From positions 1 to 59,482 of the forward strand of contig JAFZIL010000055.1 in NCBI GenBank assembly GCA_017554385.1: 59,482 nucleotides of DNA. The letters run 5' to 3'. The notes under the pieces are model-generated. The model was not told the DNA's origin, searched no databases, and saw only the letters and a program-made list of their open reading frames with translations. A program made the position numbers and the translations under genes. Source of the DNA: Prevotella sp. GTDB taxonomy: Bacteria; Bacteroidota; Bacteroidia; Bacteroidales; Bacteroidaceae. Positions 33,968 to 42,906 of the stretch are shown piece after piece (the first letter of the stretch is position 1; each line of letters begins with the position of its first letter).

Positions 33968-35314
33968 TTAATAGTTAATCATTTCCACTTGACGGTCGTT
34001 CTTGAAGTGAACGAACATATAACCACGGTTCAGGTGACCGCCATTGCCCTGACGCTGGAACTTCAGCGGTGTCTGTACAGGATCTCCTGCAAGACGGCCA
34101 CCGGCTCCATCAAAAGCCTTTCCATATTTGTTCAGGCCACGGAGGAAGAAGTAAGCATGGTCGAAGCCTGTCAATGCGAAGTTAGGCTGCACGGGCAGCA
34201 TGTCCTGATGGAAATTCCAACGATACTTCTGCTGCAGTCGAAGAGTGGCCGGAGCCTTCGGATTGGCATAATAGACCGAGGGTATATAGACATCGAAGGT
34301 ATGGAAGTAGTCGCCATGCTTGGGTACCTGCAAAAGCCAGTCGTTATAACCCAGCATCGAGATGGCGGCCTCGGGCTTCATGCTCGCAACAACCCCCAGT
34401 TTACCCAAGGCTGCCTCCAGACAGGATGTACGCGAAGAATTGAGAATGACCACATTACGCTTCTTCGTGTCAAAAGCATTAAGGAACTGATTAGTAGCCG
34501 ACGTCAGACTGGTTAGGCTATACTGAACGCCACGCTGTTCGAAGCCCTTGCGCAGGCTGGCCGTAAAGTTTCCCTTGGTGCTCTGGGCATCGCCACAGTC
34601 AATGATGATGGGATGATAGTCCTTGAACCAGCTACATGCGCGGCGCACGGTAGCCTCATCTATCTGATCCTGACTCTGATATATTTGGAAGATATAGGGA
34701 TTGCTCTGCAACTGAGGTGCATTAATAGAGAAAGGTATAACGAGGGGAATACCATGACGGGAGACAAAGTCGCTAATGGCCGGCATCTGCTTCGAGTAGA
34801 GCGGACCGATAATCATGTCGAGCTTGGCAGCGGCAGGATCTTCAAGTGTCCTGGCAATGTCGGCATCCTCTGGTACGTTCCATGCACGCACATCGACCGA
34901 AAGCCCAATCTTCTTCAGACTGTCGCATGCCATCAGCACACCACGATAATACTCCACCATACGCCGACCGTCGCCATTCACATCGTGCAGAGGTAGCATG
35001 ACACCCAGACGAATAGGACGCGAAGCTATGCCTACTGTCTCCTGCGGCCCTGTGGCCAACGGCTTTGCAGCATACGGGATAAAGAGCTTTTCGCCTTTCT
35101 TTAGCTGATAACCCGGCTGCAGCAACTGCGGATTGGCAACCCTGAGCTGCTCCATAGTGATACCATAATTTTGGGCGATGCCAAAAACGGTTTCCTTCTT
35201 CTTTACCTCATGGATGGCCTGCCAGCTCGTGGTCTGTGCCATCATCATGCCGGATGACCACAACAGCATGACACCCACCAGCAAATATCTGAAAAGTCGA
35301 TACATATTTCTCAA
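33968..35314 (-). CDS. Exported LysM protein with periplasmic-binding-protein-like domain
   Basis: 448 aa. Signal peptide about 1-27 (ending MMMAQ). LysM motif at about 33-78 (HEVKKKETVFGIAQNYGITM, then LKKGEKLFIPY), which binds peptidoglycan. From about 95 it has the Rossmann-like periplasmic binding fold (IRLGVMLPLHDVNGDGRR, then DMIIGPLYSKQMPAISDFVS), the pattern of type I ligand-binding proteins, although it is not next to an ABC transporter. It may be a wall-bound sensor or an envelope-biogenesis factor. It leads a tight unit with the beta-barrel and POT genes. Confidence 0.85.
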   Translation of the reverse strand: MRNMYRLFRYLLVGVMLLWSSGMMMAQTTSWQAIHEVKKKETVFGIAQNYGITMEQLRVANPQLLQPGYQLKKGEKLFIPYAAKPLATGPQETVGIASRPIRLGVMLPLHDVNGDGRRMVEYYRGVLMACDSLKKIGLSVDVRAWNVPEDADIARTLEDPAAAKLDMIIGPLYSKQMPAISDFVSRHGIPLVIPFSINAPQLQSNPYIFQIYQSQDQIDEATVRRACSWFKDYHPIIIDCGDAQSTKGNFTASLRKGFEQRGVQYSLTSLTSATNQFLNAFDTKKRNVVILNSSRTSCLEAALGKLGVVASMKPEAAISMLGYNDWLLQVPKHGDYFHTFDVYIPSVYYANPKAPATLRLQQKYRWNFHQDMLPVQPNFALTGFDHAYFFLRGLNKYGKAFDGAGGRLAGDPVQTPLKFQRQGNGGHLNRGYMFVHFKNDRQVEMINY

Positions 35315-35333
35315 TAATTCTTGTTTTGCGCTA

Positions 35334-35341
35334 CAAAAGTA
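35334..35341 (-). promoter_or_regulatory. -7 element for the LysM-barrel-POT unit
   Basis: Minus strand TACTTTTG, 20 bases before ATG 35314; divergent from the promoter at 35407-35414. Confidence 0.6.
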
Positions 35342-35406
35342 CGAAATAAATATGAATTATGAAACGAAAGTTCCATGAAATCGACCTCGAATTAAGAAAT
35401 TATTTG

Positions 35407-35414
35407 TACCTTTG
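35407..35414 (+). promoter_or_regulatory. -7 element for the T9SS-cargo gene
   Basis: TACCTTTG. The implied start site near 35421 excludes an in-frame TTG at 35412 and selects ATG 35436. Confidence 0.65.
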
Positions 35415-35435
35415 CACTTTAAACACCTAAAAAAG

Positions 35436-36170
35436 ATGAAAAGAATACTGATAGGCCTGTTTCTCATAGCAGTTTTCATGCCACTGACTACACTGGCACA
35501 GCAAGTAGACCCCAAAGCCTACTACACCAACAGCGAAGGCGAGTTGTGCGACACGATAAGCATTGAAGACGGTGAGGCACCACTGGACGTGGAGTTTCGT
35601 GCCAATCCAACGAACATGGATGACTGGACACCCTCGTACGAATGGCATTTCAAAAGGACCAATGCCGATACGGGCGAAGAAGAACTGCTCGTGCGCTACG
35701 AAGAAAACACGCAATACACGTTTACCGAGTCGGGAACCTACAACATTGTTCTAATGACGACACTGTCGCGCGGTGATGACACGGCCGAACTCGATCCGAA
35801 AAGCATCATCGTAGTCATCTCCACCAGTAAACTTGAGTTCCCCAACGCCTTCTCACCCAACGACGACGGCATCAACGACATCTATGGAGCGAAAGGTGTG
35901 GCCGATCCCAACAGCACCGAACATTACAAGAGCATCGTCGAGTTCCACGCCTATATCTTCAACAGGTGGGGACAGAAACTATTCGAGTGGACCGACGTGA
36001 GCAAAGGTTGGGACGGGACATACAACGGCCATCCCGTGAAGGACGGTGTCTACTTTGTCCTGGTGAAGGCCAAGGGTGCCGACGGTCGCGAGTACAACAT
36101 CCGACGTGATGTCAACCTTCTTCGCGGCTATAACCAAAACGAAAGCGGCTCAACAACTTCCACCGAGTAG
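35436..36170 (+). CDS. Secreted protein with PKD-like domain and type-B T9SS sorting domain
   Basis: 244 aa. Signal peptide about 1-21 (ending TTLAQ). A PKD/Ig-like domain covers about 25-130 (WTPSYEWHFKRTNADTGEE, then YTFTESGTYNIVLM). The C-terminal about 90 residues are the gliding-motility/CHU_C type-B sorting domain (FPNAFSPNDDGINDIYG, YIFNRWGQKLFEW, WDGTYNGHPVKDGVYFVLV, ending VNLLRG). Such cargo crosses the outer membrane by the type IX system. The small size, with almost nothing but a PKD and a sorting domain, suggests a structural or adhesin subunit. Confidence 0.9.
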   Translation: MKRILIGLFLIAVFMPLTTLAQQVDPKAYYTNSEGELCDTISIEDGEAPLDVEFRANPTNMDDWTPSYEWHFKRTNADTGEEELLVRYEENTQYTFTESGTYNIVLMTTLSRGDDTAELDPKSIIVVISTSKLEFPNAFSPNDDGINDIYGAKGVADPNSTEHYKSIVEFHAYIFNRWGQKLFEWTDVSKGWDGTYNGHPVKDGVYFVLVKAKGADGREYNIRRDVNLLRGYNQNESGSTTSTE

Positions 36171-36218
36171 CCCCCATTAGTCCCATTGGTCCATTAAGTC
36201 TCACAAACCCCATTACCC

Positions 36219-39131
36219 ATGTCCGACAACATCTGCGTCTATGGCGCTCGCGTACACAACCTGAAGAATATTGACGTGGTGATTCCGCGCCATTCGCTTA
36301 CCGTCATCACCGGACTCAGCGGCAGCGGTAAGTCGTCACTGGCCTTCGACACCATCTTCGCTGAAGGTCAGCGCCGCTACATCGAGACGTTCTCGGCATA
36401 CGCCCGCAACTTCCTCGGTGGGCTGGAGCGTCCTGACGTAGACAAAATCACAGGACTCTCGCCCGTTATCAGCATTGAGCAGAAGACCACCAACAAGAAC
36501 CCTCGCTCCACCGTAGGCACCACCACCGAGATCTATGACTACATGCGCCTGCTCTTTGCCCGCGCCGGTCGAGCCTACAGCTATGTGACGGGCGAACCAA
36601 TGGTGAAGTACACAGAGGAGAAAATCATCGACATGATTCTGCACGACTATATCGGCAAGAAGATTTTCATCCTTGCCCCATTAGTGCGCAGCCGCAAGGG
36701 ACATTATCGCGAGCTGTTCGAAGCCATGCGCCGCAAAGGCTATCTCACCATGCGCGTCGATGGCGAGATTGTCGAGGTCACACAAGGCATGAAGGTCGAC
36801 CGCTATAAGAACCACGACATCGAGGTGGTGATTGACAAACTAAGCCTTTCTGAGGGAGGAGCCGGAAACACTGAGCGACTGAAGAAGTCAGTCGAGTTGG
36901 CCATGAAACAGGGGGAAGGGCTGATCATGATTATGGACAAGGACACCGGTGCCGTAAAACATTTCTCCAAGCGGCTGATGTGTCCTACCACGGGCATGAG
37001 CTATAGCGACCCTGCTCCCAACAACTTCTCGTTCAACTCGCCACAAGGGGCCTGTCCGCGCTGCAAGGGACTGGGCTCGGTCAACATGATCGACCTCTCG
37101 AAGGTCATCCCCAACCGACAGCTGAGCATCCACGATGGTGGCATCGTGCCCTTGGGCAAATACAAGAACCAACTGATATTCTGGCAGATAGAGGCCATCC
37201 TGAAGAAATACGACCTCGACCTGAAGACCCGCATCGACGACATTCCCGAGGAGGCAATGACCGAGATACTATATGGTTCGTTGGAGAACGTACGCATAGA
37301 CAAAGAGCTGGTTCACACGTCGAGCGACTACTTTGTGGCCTTCGATGGCATCATCAAGTACCTGCGCGACGTGATGGAACGCGACGACTCAACGGCTGGC
37401 CAGAAGTGGGCCGACCAGTTCATGGAGGAGTGCCAATGTCCTGAGTGCAAGGGCCAGCGCCTGAACCGCGAGGCTCTCAGCTACCGCATCTGGGACAAGA
37501 ACATTGCCGAACTGGCAGCAATGGACATCAGCGAGCTGAGAGAATGGCTGGACGAGCTTGAAGGGACGGCAGCAGCAAACTCTACACGCTACACGCTAAA
37601 CGCTAAACTAGACACCCAGCAGCGCCAGATAGCTACCGAGATCCTGAAGGAGATACGCACCCGACTGGACTTCCTGCTCGAAGTGGGACTTGACTACCTG
37701 TCACTTAACCGCCCGTCGGCATCCCTGTCGGGTGGTGAGAGCCAGCGCATACGCCTTGCCACGCAGATCGGCTCGCAACTGGTCAACGTGCTCTATATTC
37801 TTGACGAGCCTTCCATAGGCCTACACCAGCGTGACAACGAGCGGCTCATCCACTCGCTGAAGCAGCTACGCGACCTGGGCAACACCGTCATCGTAGTAGA
37901 GCATGACCGCGACATGATGCTTGCAGCCGACTACATCGTCGACATAGGTCCCCTCGCCGGGCGTAAAGGTGGCGAAGTGGTGTTCCAGGGCACTCCTGCC
38001 GACCTGCTGAAATCCGATACGCTGACAGCACAGTATCTCAGGGAAGACACCGTTCTTTCCGGAAATTTCGGAAACACCGCACAATCCGGAAACACCGCAC
38101 AATCCGGAAACTCCGCACGATCCGGAAATTCCGGAGATTCTGGAAATTCCGGAAACGTGCTCTCCCTCCACGGCTGCTCCGGCAACAACCTCAAGCACAT
38201 CGACGTCGAGTTCCCCTTGGGCAAGCTCATCGTGGTCACTGGCGTATCAGGCTCTGGCAAGTCGACGCTCATCAACGAGACGCTGCAACCCATCCTCTCC
38301 CAGCATTTCTACCGCTCATTGAAGCGCCCCATGCCCTACGACAGCATCGAGGGAATGGAACTGATAGACAAGGTGGTCAACGTGGATCAGTCGCCCTTGG
38401 GACGTACGCCCCGCTCGAACCCCGCCACCTATACCGGCGTGTTCAGCGACATACGCTCACTCTTCGTCGGTCTGCCCGAGGCAAAGATCCGCGGCTATAA
38501 GCCCGGGCGCTTCTCGTTCAACGTGAAGGGTGGTCGTTGCGAGGCCTGCGGCGGCAATGGCTACAAGACTATCGAGATGAACTTCCTGCCTGACATACAG
38601 GTGCCCTGCGAGGAGTGTCACGGCAAGCGCTACAACCGCGAGACCTTAGAGGTGCGCTACAAGGGAAAGTCGATTGCCGACGTACTAGACATGACCATCA
38701 ACCAGGCCGTCGAATTTTTCGAGAACGTGCCCGACATCCTGCGCAAGATCAAGACCATACAGGAGGTGGGCCTCGGCTATATCAAGCTCGGACAGCCCTC
38801 CACCACCCTATCCGGCGGCGAGAGCCAACGCGTAAAACTGGCTGCCGAGTTGTCGAAGAAGGACACGGGCAAGACGCTCTACATCCTCGACGAGCCCACC
38901 ACAGGCCTTCATTTCGAGGACATCCGTATACTAATGACGGTGCTGCGACGGCTCGTAGACCGTGGCAACACCGTGATTATCATCGAACACAACCTCGACG
39001 TCATCCGTCAGGCCGACTGGCTCATAGACATGGGACCGGAAGGCGGACGCCGTGGCGGCACTATCCTCTCTACCGGTACGCCCGAGGAAGTGGCCAAGAG
39101 CGACAAGGGCTACACTCCGAAATACCTATAA
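36219..39131 (+). CDS. uvrA: UvrABC excinuclease subunit A, with two in-frame repeat insertions
   Basis: 970 aa. Nucleotide-excision-repair damage sensor. Walker [10 protein letters not shown] (about 32) and GVSGSGKST (about 674), ABC signatures [12 protein letters not shown] and [12 protein letters not shown], and zinc-binding Cys clusters ([32 protein letters not shown]). Two segments look foreign. Residues 449-465 are coded by a CTAAACG-type simple repeat. Residues about 614-646, in the linker before the second ATPase, are an Asn/Ser/Gly tract coded by 18-bp and 9-bp repeats ([14 protein letters not shown]). Both are in frame, in variable loops, and all core motifs are intact. It ends overlapping xth by 6 bases (convergent). 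Confidence 0.96.
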   Translation: MSDNICVYGARVHNLKNIDVVIPRHSLTVITGLSGSGKSSLAFDTIFAEGQRRYIETFSAYARNFLGGLERPDVDKITGLSPVISIEQKTTNKNPRSTVGTTTEIYDYMRLLFARAGRAYSYVTGEPMVKYTEEKIIDMILHDYIGKKIFILAPLVRSRKGHYRELFEAMRRKGYLTMRVDGEIVEVTQGMKVDRYKNHDIEVVIDKLSLSEGGAGNTERLKKSVELAMKQGEGLIMIMDKDTGAVKHFSKRLMCPTTGMSYSDPAPNNFSFNSPQGACPRCKGLGSVNMIDLSKVIPNRQLSIHDGGIVPLGKYKNQLIFWQIEAILKKYDLDLKTRIDDIPEEAMTEILYGSLENVRIDKELVHTSSDYFVAFDGIIKYLRDVMERDDSTAGQKWADQFMEECQCPECKGQRLNREALSYRIWDKNIAELAAMDISELREWLDELEGTAAANSTRYTLNAKLDTQQRQIATEILKEIRTRLDFLLEVGLDYLSLNRPSASLSGGESQRIRLATQIGSQLVNVLYILDEPSIGLHQRDNERLIHSLKQLRDLGNTVIVVEHDRDMMLAADYIVDIGPLAGRKGGEVVFQGTPADLLKSDTLTAQYLREDTVLSGNFGNTAQSGNTAQSGNSARSGNSGDSGNSGNVLSLHGCSGNNLKHIDVEFPLGKLIVVTGVSGSGKSTLINETLQPILSQHFYRSLKRPMPYDSIEGMELIDKVVNVDQSPLGRTPRSNPATYTGVFSDIRSLFVGLPEAKIRGYKPGRFSFNVKGGRCEACGGNGYKTIEMNFLPDIQVPCEECHGKRYNRETLEVRYKGKSIADVLDMTINQAVEFFENVPDILRKIKTIQEVGLGYIKLGQPSTTLSGGESQRVKLAAELSKKDTGKTLYILDEPTTGLHFEDIRILMTVLRRLVDRGNTVIIIEHNLDVIRQADWLIDMGPEGGRRGGTILSTGTPEEVAKSDKGYTPKYL
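37571..37613 (+). repeat. In-frame CTAAACG/CTACACG simple repeat inside uvrA
   Basis: TCTACACGCTACACGCTAAA followed by CGCTAAACTA is a 7-9-base repeat of a type found between genes in this group. It encodes [10 protein letters not shown] in a variable region ahead of the helix [14 protein letters not shown]-like segment. Confidence 0.65.
38058..38157 (+). repeat. In-frame 18/9-bp tandem repeat inside uvrA
   Basis: GGAAACACCGCACAATCC starts at 38070, 38088 and (as GGAAACTCCGCACGATCC) 38106; then 9-bp GGAAATTCC-type units run to 38157. TTCCGGAA junction palindromes recur. It encodes the Gly/Asn/Ser-rich linker at residues 614-646. Confidence 0.88.
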
Positions 39132-39878
39132 CTTCAGGTCAAGTTCTACAGGGCAATGGTCTGAGCCGAAGATGTCGGTATGGATGCGTGCATCAGCTAC
39201 GTGGTCCATCAGACGGTTGCTCACGACAAAATAGTCGATGCGCCAGCCTGCGTTCTTCTGTCTTGCCTGGAAGCGGTAGGACCACCATGAGTAGGTGACC
39301 TGCTCAGGATAGAGTGCGCGGAATGTATCGGTGAAGCCCTTCGACAGCAATGCCGAGAACTGCTCGCGCTCTTCGTCGGTGAAGCCTGCATTGTGGCGGT
39401 TGGTCTTCGGGTTCTTGATGTCTATCTCCTCATGGGCCACGTTCAAGTCGCCACAGAGCACTACGGGTTTCACGGCGTCGAGCCGTTGCAGGTAAGCCTG
39501 GAAGTCACGTTCCCACTGCATGCGATAGTCGAGCCGCTTCAGGCCGTCCTGCGAATTGGGGGTGTAGCAGCACACAAGGAAAAAGTCGTTCATCTCGAGT
39601 GTCACGACGCGGCCCTCATGGTCGTGCTCTTCGATGCCGATGCCGTAGCTGACGTTCAGCGGCTGATGACGGGTGAAGACAGCCGTGCCCGAATAGCCCT
39701 TTTTCTCGGCCGAGTTCCAATAGCTCTCATAGCCTTCGAAGGCAATGTCGAGCTGTCCATGTTGCATCTTCGTCTCCTGCAGACAGAAGAAATCGGCATC
39801 AAGCTGACGGAAGATGTCGCTGAAGCCCTTTCCCTCACAGGCACGAAGGCCGTTGACGTTCCAACTGATCAGTTTCAT
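39126..39878 (-). CDS. xth: Exodeoxyribonuclease III
   Basis: 250 aa, family length. EEP fold: [13 protein letters not shown] at the start, LQETKMQ (metal-binding Glu), [16 protein letters not shown] (catalytic Asp/Asn), WRIDYFVVS and the closing GSDHCPVEL (catalytic His). It is an AP endonuclease and 3'-5' exonuclease of base-excision repair. Convergent with uvrA, overlapping by 6 bases; the two repair genes therefore share their 3' end. Confidence 0.95.
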   Translation of the reverse strand: MKLISWNVNGLRACEGKGFSDIFRQLDADFFCLQETKMQHGQLDIAFEGYESYWNSAEKKGYSGTAVFTRHQPLNVSYGIGIEEHDHEGRVVTLEMNDFFLVCCYTPNSQDGLKRLDYRMQWERDFQAYLQRLDAVKPVVLCGDLNVAHEEIDIKNPKTNRHNAGFTDEEREQFSALLSKGFTDTFRALYPEQVTYSWWSYRFQARQKNAGWRIDYFVVSNRLMDHVADARIHTDIFGSDHCPVELDLKL

Positions 39879-39893
39879 AGTCTTAGGTATTGG

Positions 39894-39940
39894 TAAAAGA
39901 AAAGGAGTTGCCCCTGCATGCTATATACAGGGGCAACTCC
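39894..39940 (-). terminator. Intrinsic terminator of glyA
   Basis: GGAGTTGCCCCTG (39904-39916) and CAGGGGCAACTCC (39928-39940) are a perfect 13-bp stem with an 11-base loop; on the minus strand it is followed by TTTTCTTTT. Confidence 0.9.
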
Positions 39941-39951
39941 ACCTTATTATA

Positions 39952-41232
39952 TTAATAGGCGAAGAGCGGATACTCTTTCATCTTCTCGTTGACGCGCTGG
40001 CGTACTGAGGCGATGACCTGCTCGTCGGTAGGACTGTTGAGCACCTCCTCGATCCATGCTGCAATCTGCACCATCAGGTCTTCCTTTGCACCGCGTGTGG
40101 TGATGGCAGGCGTGCCCAGACGTAGGCCGCTGGTCTGGAAGGCCGAGCGTGAGTCGAAGGGCACCATGTTCTTGTTGGCCGTGATGTCGGCAGCCACGAG
40201 TGCGTTCTCGGCCACCTTACCCGTAAGGTCAGGATATTTGGTGCGCAGGTCGACGAGCATCGAGTGGTTGTCGGTACCACCGCTGACAATCTTGAATCCA
40301 CGCTTGATGAGCTCTTCGGCCAGCACGGCGGCATTCTTCTTCACCTGCTGTGCCCACTGCTTGAATTCAGGCTGCAAAGCCTCGCCGAAGGCAACAGCCT
40401 TGGCAGCGATGACATGCTCCAGAGGACCTCCCTGCTGACCAGGGAACACGGCCGAGTTGAGCAGGGCCGACATCATCTTCACCTCGCCCTTCGGCGTCTT
40501 CAGGCCCCAAGGGTTCTCAAAATCCTTACCCATCAGGATGATACCACCACGCGGACCGCGCAGGGTCTTGTGGGTGGTCGAGGTCACGATATGGGCATAC
40601 TTCACGGGGTTGTCCAGCAGTCCGGCAGCAATCAGTCCGGCAGGATGAGCCATGTCAATCATCAGCAGGGCACCCACCTTGTCGGCAATCTCGCGCATGC
40701 GCTTATAGTCCCACTCACGGCTGTAGGCCGAGCCACCACCGATGATGAGCTTGGGCTTGTGCTCTAAAGCCAGCTTCTCCATCTCGTCGTAGTCAACGCG
40801 ACCGGTCTCCTCGTTGAGGTTATAGCCGATGGGGTTATACAGAATACCGCTCGTGTTGACGTGAGAACCATGCGACAGGTGGCCACCATGATCCAGGTTC
40901 ATACCCATGAACGTGTCGCCGGGCTTCAGTACGGCCAGCAGCACGGCAGCGTTGGCCTGTGCGCCAGAGTGGGGCTGCACGTTGGCATACTCGGCATCGA
41001 ACAGTTTGCAGACACGCTCAATGGCCAGCCGCTCCACCTCGTCGACCACCTGACAGCCGCCATAATAGCGCTTGCCGGGATAGCCCTCGGCATACTTGTT
41101 GGTGAGATAGGAGCCCATAGCCTCCATCACCTGGTCACTTACGAAGTTCTCACTGGCTATCAGCTCTATGCCTTTCAGCTGGCGCTGATGCTCTTTCTCA
41201 ATCAACTCGAAAACGGTGTTGTCTCTTTGCAT
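39952..41232 (-). CDS. glyA: Serine hydroxymethyltransferase
   Basis: 426 aa, family length. PLP-binding Lys lies in [12 protein letters not shown]; other marks are [38 protein letters not shown] and GANAAV-like [10 protein letters not shown]. It converts serine and tetrahydrofolate to glycine and methylene-THF. Single-gene unit with promoter at 41297-41304 and strong terminator. Confidence 0.97.
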   Translation of the reverse strand: MQRDNTVFELIEKEHQRQLKGIELIASENFVSDQVMEAMGSYLTNKYAEGYPGKRYYGGCQVVDEVERLAIERVCKLFDAEYANVQPHSGAQANAAVLLAVLKPGDTFMGMNLDHGGHLSHGSHVNTSGILYNPIGYNLNEETGRVDYDEMEKLALEHKPKLIIGGGSAYSREWDYKRMREIADKVGALLMIDMAHPAGLIAAGLLDNPVKYAHIVTSTTHKTLRGPRGGIILMGKDFENPWGLKTPKGEVKMMSALLNSAVFPGQQGGPLEHVIAAKAVAFGEALQPEFKQWAQQVKKNAAVLAEELIKRGFKIVSGGTDNHSMLVDLRTKYPDLTGKVAENALVAADITANKNMVPFDSRSAFQTSGLRLGTPAITTRGAKEDLMVQIAAWIEEVLNSPTDEQVIASVRQRVNEKMKEYPLFAY

Positions 41233-41296
41233 TGTGTTGTTGTTTTATGATTGGAATTATTAGCTTTCTCTCTATCCCTTAATAAATAAGCGGTTG

Positions 41297-41304
41297 CAAA
41301 GGTA
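41297..41304 (-). promoter_or_regulatory. -7 element for glyA
   Basis: Minus strand TACCTTTG, about 65 bases before ATG 41232. Confidence 0.62.
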
Positions 41305-41378
41305 CAAATTATTCGTGAAACTTTTGCCGAATTAACATAATTTCGTGATAAATGGTACGGTAATTCCCAAAAAATGAT

Positions 41379-41386
41379 TATATTTG
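41379..41386 (+). promoter_or_regulatory. -7 element giving a nearly leaderless sensor mRNA
   Basis: TATATTTG at 41379-41386 places the start site at about 41391-41395, the same place as the ATG at 41395. The upstream ATG at 41374 lies before the promoter element and is rejected. Confidence 0.5.
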
Positions 41387-41394
41387 TGGCCAAA

Positions 41395-42906
41395 ATGTTA
41401 CGTCTGCCTAAATTTATCAACAATACCTTATCAGTACGACTTAGTCTGATGGTGGTATCGGCTATGGCCATCCTGCTCATGGCCTCGTTGATTGTTATAC
41501 TCCACTTTTCCAGAAAGGCAGTGAAAGAAGAGGCGCTACAGAAAGCCTCGCAGACATTAGAGGGCACAACGCAGCGCATCGACAACATCCTCTTGAGTGT
41601 GGAGCAGGCCACAGGCAATATTTACTTTAGCATGCAACCGTATCTCGACCAGCCCGAGAAGATGTACATCTACAGCCGACGACTGGTGGAGTCTAACCCT
41701 TATATAGACGGTTGTGCCATTGCCTTTAAACCTTACTATTATAAAGACCGTGAGCTGTTTATGGCTTACTCTCACCGCAACACCGACAGTCATAATGCCG
41801 ATGGATTTGCTACGGTGCAAAGCGAGACGTTTGGCGACAGGCCCTATACGGAACAGGTGTGGTATACCGAGCCTATGGCCACGGGCAAGCCCGACTGGCT
41901 GAACCCACTGAAGGGAATGAAGGTGAACATGGCACCCATCTTCACGTTCAGTCTGCCCATACCTGGCAAAGACGGAAAGCCGGTAGGCGTCATCGGTGTC
42001 GACGTGTCGCTCAACATGCTGTCGAAGATTGTGCTGGCAGCAAAGCCGTCGCCCAACTCCTACTGCACACTGCTGGCCGAAGACGGCTCGTTCATCGTTC
42101 ATCCTGACAGCAACAAGCTGCAAAATCAGACAGTCTTCACTGAGAGCAGGCAAACCATTGACCCTGCCATCAAAGAGGCGGCCAAGGCAATGCTGGCAGG
42201 TGCTACCGACTACAGGACATTTAAGATGAACGGTACCAGATATTGCGTGTTCTTCAAACCCTTCAAGCGTACCGTCGTGAGAGGGCGCTCATTGGAAGAC
42301 CTCGGATGGAGTGCTGGCATCATCTATCCCGAAGAGGATATCTTCGGCGACTACAACCGACTGCTGAACTATGTCCTTGCCATAGCCGTCATCGGCTTGC
42401 TGCTGATCTTCATACTCAGCAGGACGATTATTCATCGACAGCTGCTGCCACTCAGAATGCTCACTACCTCGGCGCAGCACATTGCCAAAGGCCACTACAC
42501 AGAAATGATACCTGACAGCCGACATCAAGACGAGATTGGACGACTGCAGAACCACTTCCAGCAGATGCAGCTCTCGCTTGCCAACAACATTGGCGAACTG
42601 GAACAACTGACAGCCACGCTGAAGAAACGGGGCGAGGAACTGCGGACTACCTACGAGCAGGTCAGCAAGGCCAACAGACTGAAGACAGTGTTCCTACACA
42701 ACATGACCGACCAGATGCTCGCCCCTGCCAATACCATCAACAACGATGTTGACATGCTGTGCCGCTCCGACTACGACATACAGAAAGAAGAGGCAGGCAC
42801 CATTGCCGACGACATCCTGAAACAGGGCAAAACCATTACCGACCTACTGTACGACCTGCTGCAGGACTCGGAAAAAGAAACAGGAAAGGAGGCCGCCCAT
42901 GAGTAA
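41395..42906 (+). CDS. dCache-HAMP membrane sensor with degenerate, truncated histidine-kinase part
   Basis: 503 aa. Membrane helix about 15-37, extracytoplasmic dCache-type sensor (about 38-315; IFTFSLPIPGKDGKPVGVIGVD is the second-Cache signature region, split here), second helix about 325-345 (LAIAVIGLLLIFILS), HAMP (about 347-400), coiled coil, then a remnant dimerisation helix FLHNMTDQMLAPANTINNDV. At the place of the phospho-accepting His it has Asp439, and there is no HATPase domain. It therefore cannot be an active kinase. Its 3' end overlaps the intact paralogue by 8 bases (ATGAGTAA). Confidence 0.85.
   Translation: MLRLPKFINNTLSVRLSLMVVSAMAILLMASLIVILHFSRKAVKEEALQKASQTLEGTTQRIDNILLSVEQATGNIYFSMQPYLDQPEKMYIYSRRLVESNPYIDGCAIAFKPYYYKDRELFMAYSHRNTDSHNADGFATVQSETFGDRPYTEQVWYTEPMATGKPDWLNPLKGMKVNMAPIFTFSLPIPGKDGKPVGVIGVDVSLNMLSKIVLAAKPSPNSYCTLLAEDGSFIVHPDSNKLQNQTVFTESRQTIDPAIKEAAKAMLAGATDYRTFKMNGTRYCVFFKPFKRTVVRGRSLEDLGWSAGIIYPEEDIFGDYNRLLNYVLAIAVIGLLLIFILSRTIIHRQLLPLRMLTTSAQHIAKGHYTEMIPDSRHQDEIGRLQNHFQQMQLSLANNIGELEQLTATLKKRGEELRTTYEQVSKANRLKTVFLHNMTDQMLAPANTINNDVDMLCRSDYDIQKEEAGTIADDILKQGKTITDLLYDLLQDSEKETGKEAAHE

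Noticed and set aside
38615-39298. 227-codon frame overlapping the uvrA 3' end
   Set aside because: Arg/His-rich product in another frame of uvrA; extends across the convergent xth gene, no own signals.
41374-41394. Upstream ATG for the first dCache sensor
   Set aside because: It precedes the -7 element at 41379-41386, so it would not be on the main transcript.
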